This document shows positions 42,331-55,100 of a DNA stretch of 64,000 nucleotides, piece by piece; within the stretch, counting starts at the first letter, position 1; the number at the start of each line of letters is the position of its first letter. The stretch is taken from assembly GCA_013433145.1 (NCBI GenBank), contig CM024187.1, positions 8,893,326 through 8,957,325 on the forward strand. The letters are read 5' to 3'. Position numbers and translations under genes: made by a program. Source of the DNA: Ascaris suum. Its lineage: Eukaryota > Nematoda > Chromadorea > Rhabditida > Ascarididae. The notes under the pieces are model-generated. The model was not told where the DNA came from and searched no databases. It saw only the letters and a list, made by a program, of their open reading frames with translations.

Positions 42331-44441
42331 AAGGCACACGTAAGAGACATCGACCGCAGCATGCATATCCTCTTAATTAGCCACTATATCCACAAACATG
42401 CAAATATAGACACGGTTCTCATACTTAACTCCTGCTGTAACACAAGACATCTCTTTGAACAGCACCTACAAATCCTCTTATCGGGCTCATCGATATACTT
42501 CTATTCATTCATTACTACCTGCAGGTATATTTGCGTCCTGCCGCTTCCTCCATCCTGCAACATTTATTGTTTAACTTGTCAAAAATGTCCAATCTCTACC
42601 TTTGAATCTGGAATGCTGGGAGCCAATGAAGTCGCCAAGCGGGCCATAATTCCTCAAATTTTGAAACTCCATTTTGTTAAGAGCCGGATTATGAAATTGC
42701 CAAATCAAACGGAAAATTCGGACTGCTTTATTGACACCAAAACTTCAAACATATGTGTCAACTTCTCCAACCACTAGAATTATCCGTGCTGCTTGCAATA
42801 TGTCATTTCCAATAAAATCTCATTTCTTGAAAACTATCAAATCATTTCCTATTAAACAGATTTAATAGCATAGAAAATAATAACGTATGGGTAAGGGGAG
42901 GGGAAGGGAAGCTAAAGTTGAGTATATTTTCATGAAAGTTCTCTCAGTATTAATCTACATGGGTATATAATCTTGATAGAGTCACTTTCGCAAGACACGC
43001 CAACAACGATGAACACGTAAGCTATCAGAAGACAAGAATGACTCATACATTCCACTGCCGTTTCCTATAGCGACGAAATTCGAATTTGCGAATTCCGAAC
43101 GTTATAAAAAGGAAATCTCACTTTCCACGTAAAAAGGGATCCGCAAAATTGGTTATTTTGCTACCGTCAACGAATAATTCGGTTCTGCAATTTGCGTAAT
43201 ATAAATCGACCTATTCAATCATTTTAAGGGTTACTTATTATATAAACGACGTCGTATATTACCCGAATATAACAGCTGAGCTGCGGTCATAATGAATGTC
43301 AGACTGCTGCAAATTTTCATTAAAGACTTCAGTCACTAATCATCATCATGCAAGGTTATATATCAATCGGAGGTTAAGTATATCTAGAAAATATTGGTGA
43401 ATAAAACAGGAACCATAATATTTTCGAATGATTTTAACACTGAGCAATAAGGAAAAAATGCTTTAAAAAATGTGGCCAGTGAAAACACATCTCAGATACT
43501 AGATGTTCTCAATGTGATGCTCCACATAATGCCGTGTATCGTTCGAAAAGGGATCTATAGACTCTTTCTCAGCAATATTATGGTTCCATCGAATATCATC
43601 ACTGGTATATACAAGAGATATGATATTGGTTTCGTGCAGCAGTCATGATAGGTGATTTTTGCTCGAAGGTGGATTCAATTTAAGGAGACTGTTCAATTTA
43701 TATACATATATATATAAAATTGTGGATAATGGATTTAACTGTTTAAATGGCACGAAACTATGCACTTTGCACCAATTTACGAAGATGCGGAAACTTTTAG
43801 TAGATGAATTTAATGCGTCGACACATAAACAGTCGTCTATTGTTTTGCATCAATTCGGAAGGTGAAAAATAGAGTGGTCAGCAATTTGATAACGAAGGCC
43901 GAACAATGATAAAACATTTTTTGCACATAATATGCATAAATGCACACTTAAGCAGTGTCACAAAATACTGATGAATTAAATGATTTCACTATGACAAAAT
44001 GTAGTTATTTGGCAGCAAAAAACCGCGATTGTTTCTTGCTTCGACGTCTTGAAAGCATCAAAGAAATTTCCTACATTATTGCCTTTTTGTGTGACTGCTT
44101 GAAACATATTATCATCACATTATTCCAAGTAGGACTATAGTTCATTCACTACACTCAGCAGATATTCAAGAAAATGCTGCCAGCATGAATGATATCCCCA
44201 CAAGCGGGCAATTAAATGAAACAAACGAAACAACGCTGTCTGTGGTGTCTTTCCAATCCCACTGCGTCAACCTGGTCCCCCTCCACCTTCCCTCCGTCCA
44301 TGAGATTTTCTAAGGTCTTCTACGATGCAACGTAGCAACAGACAATACTGTCGAACCAGCAACATCCATAAACCCGTCTTTAACGATTTCACATGAGAAA
44401 GTGTAAGCAACGACTGCTAAGAAACTTTTTTTTTTGCTCAG

Positions 44442-44624
44442 GACTTAAGACAGGTCATACCTTCCAATCGGACACCATTGGAAATTGAATTCATTGCAAA
44501 ATTCGAGAATACAACGTTTCCCTTAAAAAATGATTCTACCGTAGTTACAGCCATAAGGCACAAAAAAGTGCATACGCAGACACAAAAACACAAATTCCAA
44601 AATCCAACTACCATATACTCCGGA
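44442..44624 (+). CDS. Possible internal exon, unknown protein
   Basis: A plus-strand block of 61 open codons, phase 0 at both ends, with an excellent acceptor (tttttttttgctcag) and donor (gtaaga). It begins DLRQVIPSNRTPLEIEFIAK and ends NPTTIYSG. Hydrophilic, no recognised domain. The frame stays open past the donor to 44768, so the end is uncertain. No partner exon could be linked. Confidence 0.35.
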
Positions 44625-47305
44625 GTAAGAGCGCCAGGATTAAAACGATCCAGCAGAAAGAGAGGCTTTGGTGACGTGAAGGTTGGCAACAACCACCAGT
44701 ACGAAACAAAGGAGTTTGAATGCGGAAGAAGGTTCTATTCGAGTTTTTTTGTTACCATGCATATTTAAGAGACAACATCTTTAAGTGGAAAGATCATTTG
44801 TGGAAAATGTGGATGGTGTTCCGCAGCATTGAGGAATCTGCATAGCAAAGCAGCCGGCCAGAAATGTCACTGCACGAAACACGAGAATTAGGTTCGATTA
44901 AGGGGCATTTTTTTATTTTTTTCGTAGATTTTTTTTGATGGATTGTCCAACATGAATGAATTTTGAGCGAAATGAACGAATTTTTTATGCGGAGGAATCA
45001 TATGAATAACGTTCCGCAACAAAAGAATGAATTTATTTTGTTTCAAATTGCGAATTCTCCCATATATTTGCTACTGTAATCGAGCCGCACAGCATATCCC
45101 CTTCGCTTCGTTTCTGCTCTCATTTGTTTATGTTGGCTATGCGATAAGCAACTCACTTTGCGATAACCGTAGCGTACGAATCATCGAAGAAGTTCATCTC
45201 AAGGATTCATCAAATACAAATCCGTTCACTTAAAAGAAAACTCCTTATTTTCATACTCACAAACGCTATTTTGAAAACATATTCGTTTCCGCCATCATAA
45301 CATTATCTCTAATGTGACATCTAAGCACACAGAACACGTTAACATTATTCATGCATGTCGATGAATATCTTCTTATGAGTTCTACTGTTTTTTGGAAAAC
45401 ATGAAAACATATGCTTTGAACACGCTTCTAGAATCCTGACCTATGCGAAATTAGTGACGGATGAAATAAAGATATGCAATTGTTCTACTACACTGGTTGG
45501 AACGACCATATGTAAGCACCTGCTGGATAATATATTCTAACAAGGGGTCCATCGGCCATCGTCGCTGCTCAATAACTAAGCCATAAAAATTGCCATCTAT
45601 AAATGCTGAACTTCAATCGAAAACGAATGGAAACATCGATGTACAAGAGTGCAATGACTTGAGTGTAAACTCAGAGAGTAACAACAGCGGAAATGCAAGA
45701 ACAGATGACAAGCATTCAACACAGACTTCTCCAGCACGTGGAGCGATAACCATACATTCAGCTTAGGGCAAATCGGAAATATTTTAGATGGCAAGTGACT
45801 CTAATTCGGCAGTGCGTGTTTGAGAATTCTACCTTCCAGACGAATAGCTGCCATGCTTTAAGAACAAGAAGGCAGTTCTTCTTTGAACTGTTCGCGAGTA
45901 CCTTTTAACAGGAAGAAACTGGAAGAAGGTAAAGATGAGTCATACGATGATGGTATTTGTATGTGACAGATGCAGCATTAAAAAATCTTCTCAACAAAAA
46001 TGACGAGCATCTTAGTTTGTTATTCGTAACGTAACGCCCATAACTCCTACGATAATGTAAACAACTTAAATATCCATAAGCACTATCAAGTAAACAATGA
46101 ACTAAATAAAAATAAATTAAATAAACAACGAAATAAATCGTGAAAAAAGAATACTCATCAAATCAACGAGCTTCCAGAACATTCGACAAAACTGGTTTCC
46201 TTTATTGAGAACGCCATATCAACTGGCAAACCTCATGAGTAACCCCTTTAAATAGAGGCGAAAAATGAAAGGTAATTCAATAAACTTCAAGCTATAGTAA
46301 ACAACATTTGTAATACATGAGCAACCTAAGCGTGCATCAGTTACTGAGCTGAAGAAATCTTTCATATGAATGGCAAAAATCCAATTTGCGGTCATACTGC
46401 CGTCACATTCAGTGTTTATTTTTGAAAAGCTTTCTCATGTTTTCTTATTGTTCTATATGACAAGAGAATGTATTCATATGTCATGTTTTTGAAACGGAAT
46501 GTGAGGAAATTATAAACACGTGGAAAACTTCAGTGGGGAAATTTTCGAAAGATCCGAGGGGAAAATTTATACGGTGGAAATGAAAATCTGAAATATGATG
46601 AACTAAACAATTTTGGTATGAGTGTTATTTTGAATCGATGACGTCAACAGCTTACGGTATTAACGCACAACATTTGAGACTTAAATACGTTAGCTGTGAA
46701 CATTTTTGAGCAATCCTAATCTTGTAAAGATTATAAAGTGCAACAGCAAAGAGCACCGGCAATTAAACGTCTCGGAAATGTGTGCTAGAGGAAAATTGTT
46801 TGTAATGGAAAAGATTGCTGCGGTGAGGAATGAATCTCACGTAGGAATAAAGACCAAGTACGCAACGCTTCACCTTCCCTGCGATATATTCGCATAGAGC
46901 GCTTACTGAAGGAGTTTAAACTTGACGATGCACTCAGCTACGAGTGCTTTAAACATTAAAATCAACATCCGTGCTTCTCAAGGTTCAACGTTTCAGAAAA
47001 CTAGTGGAAGAGAAAAAGAGAAAGGAAGCAGAGAGGGGGAGAGAAAGAGAGTGAGGCTGCAACTTGAGGAGAAAGAAAAATCACTAAATGTTTGAAGTCA
47101 CTAGTTAGTTACAGCGCTCATAAACGAATCCATTTTATTGAATTCGATGCTGTTTCTTTCAATAATCAAAGTATATTTCAAAAAAAAAGAAAAAGTCACG
47201 AGAAAAAACCGAACAGTGCGGAAATCTCAATGAGCGGTTTCAATTGTACTCTCTTAATTGCCTTTTCCTCTTCCACACAAGCCGAGCCCATTGCCGTTGC
47301 CTCAC

Positions 47306-47669
47306 GTTGAGAGATGGCTGTTAAGGAATGGCACAAGTGCTGCAGAAAGGCGTCGTAATTGACGAAGAATTGCGAGGACGATGCGCTGATTTGATATGCG
47401 CATAAATTCAGCAAATTTGCATTTGTGCGACGTGGAGCACGGCTTGACGGGTGCGCCAGATGGATCGAAGCCGATGGCACAGCGAACGACTTGCGTGCGC
47501 CTAGACGACAACGACGATGACGGCGACCAACTGTGCACCACCCACTTTGCACAACCTGGTGCACTTAAGCGATTGCGTTGGCAATATGAGCAGAAATTTT
47601 CCGCATCTTGAGTAACACCGTCCATCGAGCGGTCGTGCGAAACGCGAATCGATTTGAGCATGCGCCCAT
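47306..47669 (-). CDS. Possible exon of an unknown Cys-containing protein
   Basis: A minus-strand block of 364 nt in a GC-rich island. Its acceptor is strong (tttgttttcgttgtgcacag) and only one frame is open all through. It encodes GRMLKSIRVSHDRSMDGVTQ, then ENFCSYCQRNRLSAPGCAKW and SGAPVKPCSTSHKCKF. It ends either at donor gtgagg (phase 2) or at an overlapping TGA as a last exon. Six cysteines are spaced along it, without a pattern I can assign. A rival plus-strand frame (47396-47611) overlaps. It may be an upstream exon of the PMCA transcript or another gene. Confidence 0.38.
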
Positions 47670-50600
47670 CTGTGCACAACGAAAACAAATACAAAAACGA
47701 TTATTGTTGGTGTGCAACACTCGTTTCCGCCATTGCTGTTATACCACTCAATTACGACGAGAAGGCAATGTCGCAAATCGATATGATCTTTTCACCTGTT
47801 TCTCAGACAACACTAATTGCCGAATATGTTTCTTGTTTCGAAAGAATTGCTAATTAGCTGTCAGTGACTTACTAGCTTCATGAAGCATTCAAAATAAATC
47901 AATGCAAAATGGGATTTGCTCAACCGATAGGAAAGTATGTCGAAGGAATAGTCAGAACCTCACGTCGGATGTGCTTATATAACTGTGAACAATCTGACAG
48001 TGTGAGCGAAGATGTGTGCTCAAAAAATTGAACGAAACCTGCGCTGGATACGTACAAACGAAACCTGCTGCCGATTAGTATAGTGACAACAAAATGACGC
48101 ATCGTTTGTAAAGGTGTAATGAATCATTTCTATGCAATCGGTGATACAACGTATTCGTCAATCGCCAACATTTACAAACACGAAAATACAAACGATTTGG
48201 AGCGAATTTTTAAACTGCTGCCGGGTATAGTCATTCCTTTTGCGCAAGTGATGCATGCAACGAAAAGACTTAAGTGGGCAGTTGATTTCTGTTGAGTTAA
48301 AATGAGCACCTCCATTGCTAATGTCCGATGTCTAGCACAAAGAAAAGATTTTAATTCTTTGTCTCGGTTTTTTAATGCATAAAATATACAAATTAGCAAT
48401 GAGTGGCCTAAAATGTAGGATTCATCATCTCCTCTGAGAATATAACAGCACAATAATATGTGAAACTCCCTTCCCTTCACCAAAAAAAGGAAAAGTTATA
48501 TGACGATTTGTTCATAGTTTTATTGCTTTTCTTTTCAACCGTGTTTTAATAATTTTACATTTTACGCTAATCTAAAAATCCTCGCCAACTCGATTTAATT
48601 TGTGAAGTATAATGTGAGCCAAGTAACAGCTTCCAGTGAAATGCAACTTGTAAACCTGTTGCACCCCACTAAGGTCTTCTTATGCGGAATTTTTCTTGTA
48701 CAAAAATATAAGAGGATATCAGACTCTAAGAATTTAAAAAATATAATCAGGACTTTTAGTTTTTCGAGTCATATGGCGATAAACATGAGCATTTCATTTA
48801 AAAAATTTTTTTTAATCAGTGAATAATGGTCCTGATGTATCGAAACTGCGCTGCTTACCCGGCACAATGAGATCCCCTCTGATAATTATGCCCCCCTCTT
48901 GCGTGCAGTGAGCACATTTTAGAATTGCGACAGCGACAATTTCCAAAAAACCTTCCGAATACAAATTAGTACATTCTCATCTATGAGGTACCAACTTTCT
49001 ATATACATAAGTATGAGAGATATATAAGCTTAGCTGTAAGACAATTAACAAATGTACATTTGCAATTGTATTATAGGTAAGGGAAGAAACCTATCAGACG
49101 TGATCTCACAAAATATGCGCCTCTTCATTTACGATAGAAAGAATAATGACTTTTATAAATTGCAACTAAATAATAAAATATGGACGAGCACTGCATTCAC
49201 ACTTCTATTCGATCGACCGGTAACATAAATCTTCGAGAAAAGATCTGTTTTTTTTGTCCGATCGGTTGAAAATGCGACCCTACTCATAGTCAAATTTTTG
49301 ATGCATTAGGTGCCGACAGGTTCTTTAGAAGTTGATGGTGAAAATTGCAGCAAAGTTGCACACAAATGACAAACATTCGTGTATGGAAGAAAACAATTTG
49401 AGGCAAATGAAACTAAATTTTTCGATAAAAATTCGGCATCTACTCGCAAAATGAATTCGATCTTGAATGCACATCACCACTTAACCGACCAACTTCAATC
49501 AGCTCACTTTCCTCATCGACCAACTGGGAGGTACAGGAGGAAGGCGAGAAGGGGGGGGGGATGAGGAATGGGTTAGATAAATTTCGCAGTTATCAGGTCA
49601 TATGAATGCTGCGATATAATGCATTGAATTCCTTAACGACATATGGGTCAGTTATGCTATACTTTATCCCAAACTGACTTGTTTCTGCATACAGATATTC
49701 GCATATGATAATGGGAAGGCTCATTTCCATCACCATTCACTATCCGTGCAAAAATCGATGTGAGTAAGCAAATTCTACTTGAAAGGTAGAAGTCGAAATG
49801 GCACGCACACTTGTTAGCACAACTCTGTGGGTAGTGCTGGAATGTCGATATATAACCTCCGATAAGAGCAGTCCCTTGTTCAATTTCGACATCTTTTCGC
49901 CAAAACGATTAGAGACTAAATAGATATACTGCTGAAGAGAAATACATTATACTGCCTAGTAATTAATTGCTTCCATAAACAATTTGCAAAAAGGAGGAAG
50001 ATTTGGGCTGATAGGCTGTAGCAAGCATCATCTCTCAATGCAAGTGAAAAGATGGAATAAGCAAGAAAGTAGTGTAGAAGAACGGCACGTAGAGGAAATG
50101 GCTAAAGAATAAATGAGCTGTGATGGTAGGAGAGCACTCTTGAGAACAGCTGACGATGGATCGATCGATTGGAAAGCGATCAGCACAACTATCAGATCAG
50201 AAGTGAGGCGTGAAGTAAAACGCTCATTATTCACTGCTTCACATCTTTCGCAACTCAGCAACTTTATATTATTGTGCCAGATCGACTTTCAATGATCACA
50301 ATCAATGATCCTTTTTTATACCATTCTATACCTTCCATTGTTACAACAACATTTTTGAATACAGTAATACGCTATGTTTCACAAGAGTATAGCAGGTCTT
50401 TCACTATCTAACGACTACTTTGTAGATTAGTTTAAATACAAATAAACTGCATCACAACTAAGAAACTTTCTGGAGTATAGTATAGTGGAGTGTATTCTTG
50501 AACTGAAACGGTCTTTGGAGACCTTTCTGAAAAATAGTCCGTTGTCTTTAGTGAGGACTGACAGCGACATATATGACGGTGTTAGTTAGTTCGTGTTAAC

Positions 50601-51986
50601 ATCTCTGCTGTCAAGTCCATTACTTCGTGCTATCATCTTAAATATATTATACAGTATACTGCTTAAAAATGGGAAGTATAGAAATAGTAAAGAAAGCCTC
50701 ATTAATCACAACAACATTCCTTTTATGGCAAGAACGAAGTAGAGAAACGTGTGGCCTCATCACTGATGTGTGCTAAAGCGAGGCGCAAGTAAGCGATGAG
50801 TTTGCTCGTCATCTGTGCAAGTTGCTCACAACGCGAAAACAAACAAGAGAACTAGTTGAGCGCGCTAGTGAAATTGTACTTTATAAAACATAACAACCAA
50901 CCTGGTCGGTGCATATTTATCGATCACGAATTGATACCACAGCAAATAACAGCGAGGAAGTAATGTAAATAAAATAGCTTCAAACATTCTCAGCAGTTAT
51001 TAATCTCACTGTTAAAGCAGCAGTTAAGATATAGCCGATGTCAGACAGGCAAACAGAAAACACTCCAACAAATCGAGGATTACATGAGTGACGTAGGAAG
51101 TTAATCGTTATTCAATGGAAAATTAAAACAAAGACCGAGAAAATTTATGACAGGATGATGTCTGCATTATCGCAATACAAAAGAAAATCGCTCTAAAAAA
51201 ATGTATGCAATTATTTCTTCGTTTTCGACGATTCCTTCACACTTAGAAAGAGCTAACGACCAAATGGTGCACTGAGCAAATATGAGTGTGCTCCTAGGGT
51301 TATATTTCACATTTGCCTGTTCTTCGCCTGGGAGGAATTCAGCAAAATTTGTCGCTCTTACGATAACATCGTACAAACAATTTGCTTCAAAAATTGACAG
51401 TTAATTGGATGATGATAATGGAGTTGATGACGTTAATGATGAATGAATTAAGTAACGGTACTAATGTTGTAACAGCAATTTTTAATGTAACAAATAAATG
51501 AAAAAGGAGACTTTATAGACGATAATGACGGAAAAGATCACAGCTAGGATGAACGAAGTAAATTTCGTGGGAAATTATGGTTATCACGTTAGAGCGCAGA
51601 AACACTGAAGAATTAATCATAAGCAACGACTCTAGTTTGTTTATATCCAATGCTAAAACCTTGAAGCATTCAGCAAAAACACACATAATCCACTGTCTGC
51701 CTCTAGAGTTTATCTGAATTCAAGAACACCATTGCACGTGTGGAAAATAATTTAATCGAGTGAAATTCACACTAATGAATCCAATGCAAATTCGAATACT
51801 TAACAAGTATTATCAAATAAGAGGGCACAAAATCGAGGAAATAAGCATGAGTGTGGGAGGCTAGAAAAGCGCGAATGTTATTGAAGCTAGGAGCACACGT
51901 TGCGAATAACCATGACAGACTGGACGCTAAGCTGTGCAGAATAGAGATGGGCAAGGAGGGAGTGCGTCGCAAATGCCACTAAGAAG

Positions 51987-52144
51987 ATGGCTATGGCTAG
52001 CCGAGATATCGCAGTGCAGGCGCTGCTTGGATGGCTGGTGTTGGCCGCTACGACCGACGCGCAGACGAAGGATGCCAGCTGGAGGAATGTTCGTTCGAAC
52101 GACACCCACCACTCCTACAGTATGTCGCTCGATTGGAACACAAC
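51987..52144 (+). CDS. Possible first exon with signal peptide, unknown secreted or membrane protein
   Basis: A plus-strand frame starts MAMASRDIAVQALLGWLVLA then ATTDAQTKDASWRNV, the shape of a cleavable signal peptide. It lies in a GC-rich island that stops near 52.13 kb. Donors gtatgt (52121) or gttagt (52145) could end it. With the second, it is in frame with a block after the strong acceptor gttttttttttcag (exon from 52488), giving LDWNT then YLREFLRHKICCLQL. The opposite strand also has an open frame here (51887-52105). Product unknown. Confidence 0.32.
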
Positions 52145-55100
52145 GTTAGTTGGAACTGCTCGTCGTATATTTGTCTTAGATCGACATACAAAAAACTCAA
52201 ACACTTCGTGCAACTCCCTTCCCTAAAAACATCGCTATTACCCACGTCAGCAAAAATCAACACAAGAACTTTACCCTGCTCCATTTAAGTGCAAATTCTT
52301 AATTAGTGGTCTGCACCTGTGTACTTGGACAGGATGCGATAGGATTTATTCACTGCACATGAAGAGGTCCGAATATGAGACCACCGATACCCGAGAGATT
52401 AGAAAATACTCGTTAGTTGGATACAACAGATTACTTTTCAACAACTGCTTCATACTTATGGGTCAGCCGAGTCGTTTTTTTTTTCAGGTACTTGAGGGAA
52501 TTTCTACGACACAAAATTTGCTGCTTGCAACTAAAAACTACCGTTTATCGCATCGATGCAAATCATATTTGCGCTTATAGCCAACGTGATCAGCGATTTG
52601 CGTTCTTCTTCTCTCTCCATCCCCTTCCCCTCCCCTACCCCCCATATTGTGCCAACATTAATAGGAGCTTCCATAATCGATCCCCTTGACTGAGCTGTAT
52701 GAATTCTCTGGGAAGACAATAACCGTGGTAAACATGGTATAGATGTAAGTTCATATTATATTACATGTACATGTACAAATGTTTGCAAAATTGTACATAC
52801 ATGCGTGTAATTTTTGGGCGAATGTGTAGGTTTTCCAAACTCTTTGAGTGGACGTTTAACTGAGAGTGAAATTTTTAAGTTTGCTGCAATATATACAAGA
52901 TACGGGCCGAAGGCGTTGGTAGGTTGCAAGATAACAACTAATATATAAAAGGTGAAAATGTGAGCATGAAAGAAAAGATGACACTAGATGACTAAACCTT
53001 TCTCAATGTTTCTTGATGCAAGCAAATGTTTGCGAAGAAAAGTTTCATGGAAAATGACAGAGGAAATTATTGCCGACAACAGACAACGTGCAGTGGTGAA
53101 TAAATTCACGCGTCACTTTTAAAAACCCCTATAATAATTTTAATGTAATTTCGCGTCGTATTTCAGCCAACAGAGAGCACCGTTGAAGCGGTTGATACGT
53201 CTCATGAGTGCCCAATTCGATATAACTAGTGTTTGTGAGGCGCATTTGAACTTGAAAACTTATGCGACAATGAGATTTACTCACCTTTAAGAGATGTAAT
53301 TAACTCGGCTAAGCCTGAATGCAGTGTGCAATCTCCATTCAACTTTCACGTGAATATTTCGTCTGTTTTGAATCGCTTTAAACTCTTTCCAGACTCAGTA
53401 TACATGCAGAGAGCGATTTTTAAATGCTACATTCAACTGAGATATAATGATCAAAACGACTAATTATACGACATTTTCGATTCAGTGTTCGGATTTCTTT
53501 CACGAAACAAACAATTAATCGATCGATCAAAGAACGCTTATAAATGCGTTCAGCTCAAATTCCTTGACTGAAGGAAGCTATACAGCCAAGTGGGAAAGTT
53601 ATACTTGAATAAATGAGTTATCAGCAACATTGCATTGACAACCACATTTTTGAATACAGTGCCCTTGAACTTCTAATTCGCTTCTATTTTTTGACCTACA
53701 TTACATAGCAGGTTCTTTATTTTGCCTACTGGCTGCTTTCTTACATTCATTCAAAATGAACAGAATCTATGCAAGCAAACGCGTCTGCACTAACAAATGG
53801 TTTTAATTTTTGGGAAAGACGATGCAACAACTGAGTGCTCAATAAGCAAACGAACTACCCAAAGCTGACAAACATCTCTGGCTTGATTTGTGATGACCAT
53901 AAAGCAAAAGTTTAGAACAACTTGGCTAAACCACAGTGTGGGAGGTCTTTCATCAGATGTTTATTCGATAATTAAAAAAAAAGCAAACCAACAAATTCTT
54001 CAATGCGTGCAAGCAACGTGTCGGACAATTACCTTAAGAATAAATGGAAAGAAAGGAGTTAATGAAGGGCTCGAGTGGGATTTGTTGATGAGGCAAAGTG
54101 GTTGGCAAATAGCTGAAGTTGTGAGGGCGGTAAAGATTAAACGATTTCTCAAGAGATTGCATGTTGAATAATCGCTCGTTGAGGTGACACACTCGGAAGT
54201 GTGCACTAGAACCTCTGAGAGTGTATGTCAGACATAGACTGATAAATGAAAGCGATTGAGTGAATGACGCAAGCAGTTGAGCGTATGGCAAATACAGTAA
54301 ACATTTCGACTCCTAACAAACGCAATCGTCCGAACTATCCCCTTCCCTCCCCCCTCCCTTTTGACCTCTCGATGCATTAGCCCGGTACCCAACAAAGTTT
54401 CATAATGACAAAATAGTCGAAATTACTCGGGAATAACTCGTTAATCTAGTTAATGCATTGTTCTGCATTAATTATCGACTCATTCAGAAACAAAACGCCA
54501 CCAACAAATGCGCCATAAATAAATATTCAACTTCGCCAGTCGAAATCCTCATTTCCTATGTAGTATGAGACAAAGAAATACATTAGAATACTGCCCAAAG
54601 TAAAAATTGGCTATAATCGTTACTTGGCCGCAAGTAAAAAATTTACTCGAGGATAGATCCTAATCTGCATCCTCCAGGTAAGCAGCGGTCACCACTGAAG
54701 TAGATCAGTAGTCAACTATCATAAAAACAATCACAATATGTCATACAGTTATAGTTACAAACAGACGTCCCATACTACATGAAGGCTTGCAATGACGTAA
54801 AGGTTTGGAAAAAAAATTATATGCATCAAAACACAAGAGGGAAAACAAAGAATCTGATCAGTGCCAAACGTGGGAACGAGATTTTAAAAGATTATTTCCC
54901 TAAAGCAATTCGAGAGAACAAATAACATACAACAAGTTGTGCAGTTGAATAGGGAAGATGCCAACTTTATCAGCTGTCATAAATAAAGCATGCACTCGTT
55001 CTCAGTTATTGAGCTGATGGGTAATTTAGTATTTTAGCACTCATAAATACTGCTAGAGAAGTCTTCAGATTGTCATAAAACAGTCAAAGAGCAATGCTCT

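Noticed and set aside
53890..54171. 93-codon plus-strand frame
   Set aside because: AT-rich codons, no domain, no splice signals in keeping with a gene; the opposite strand is equally open.
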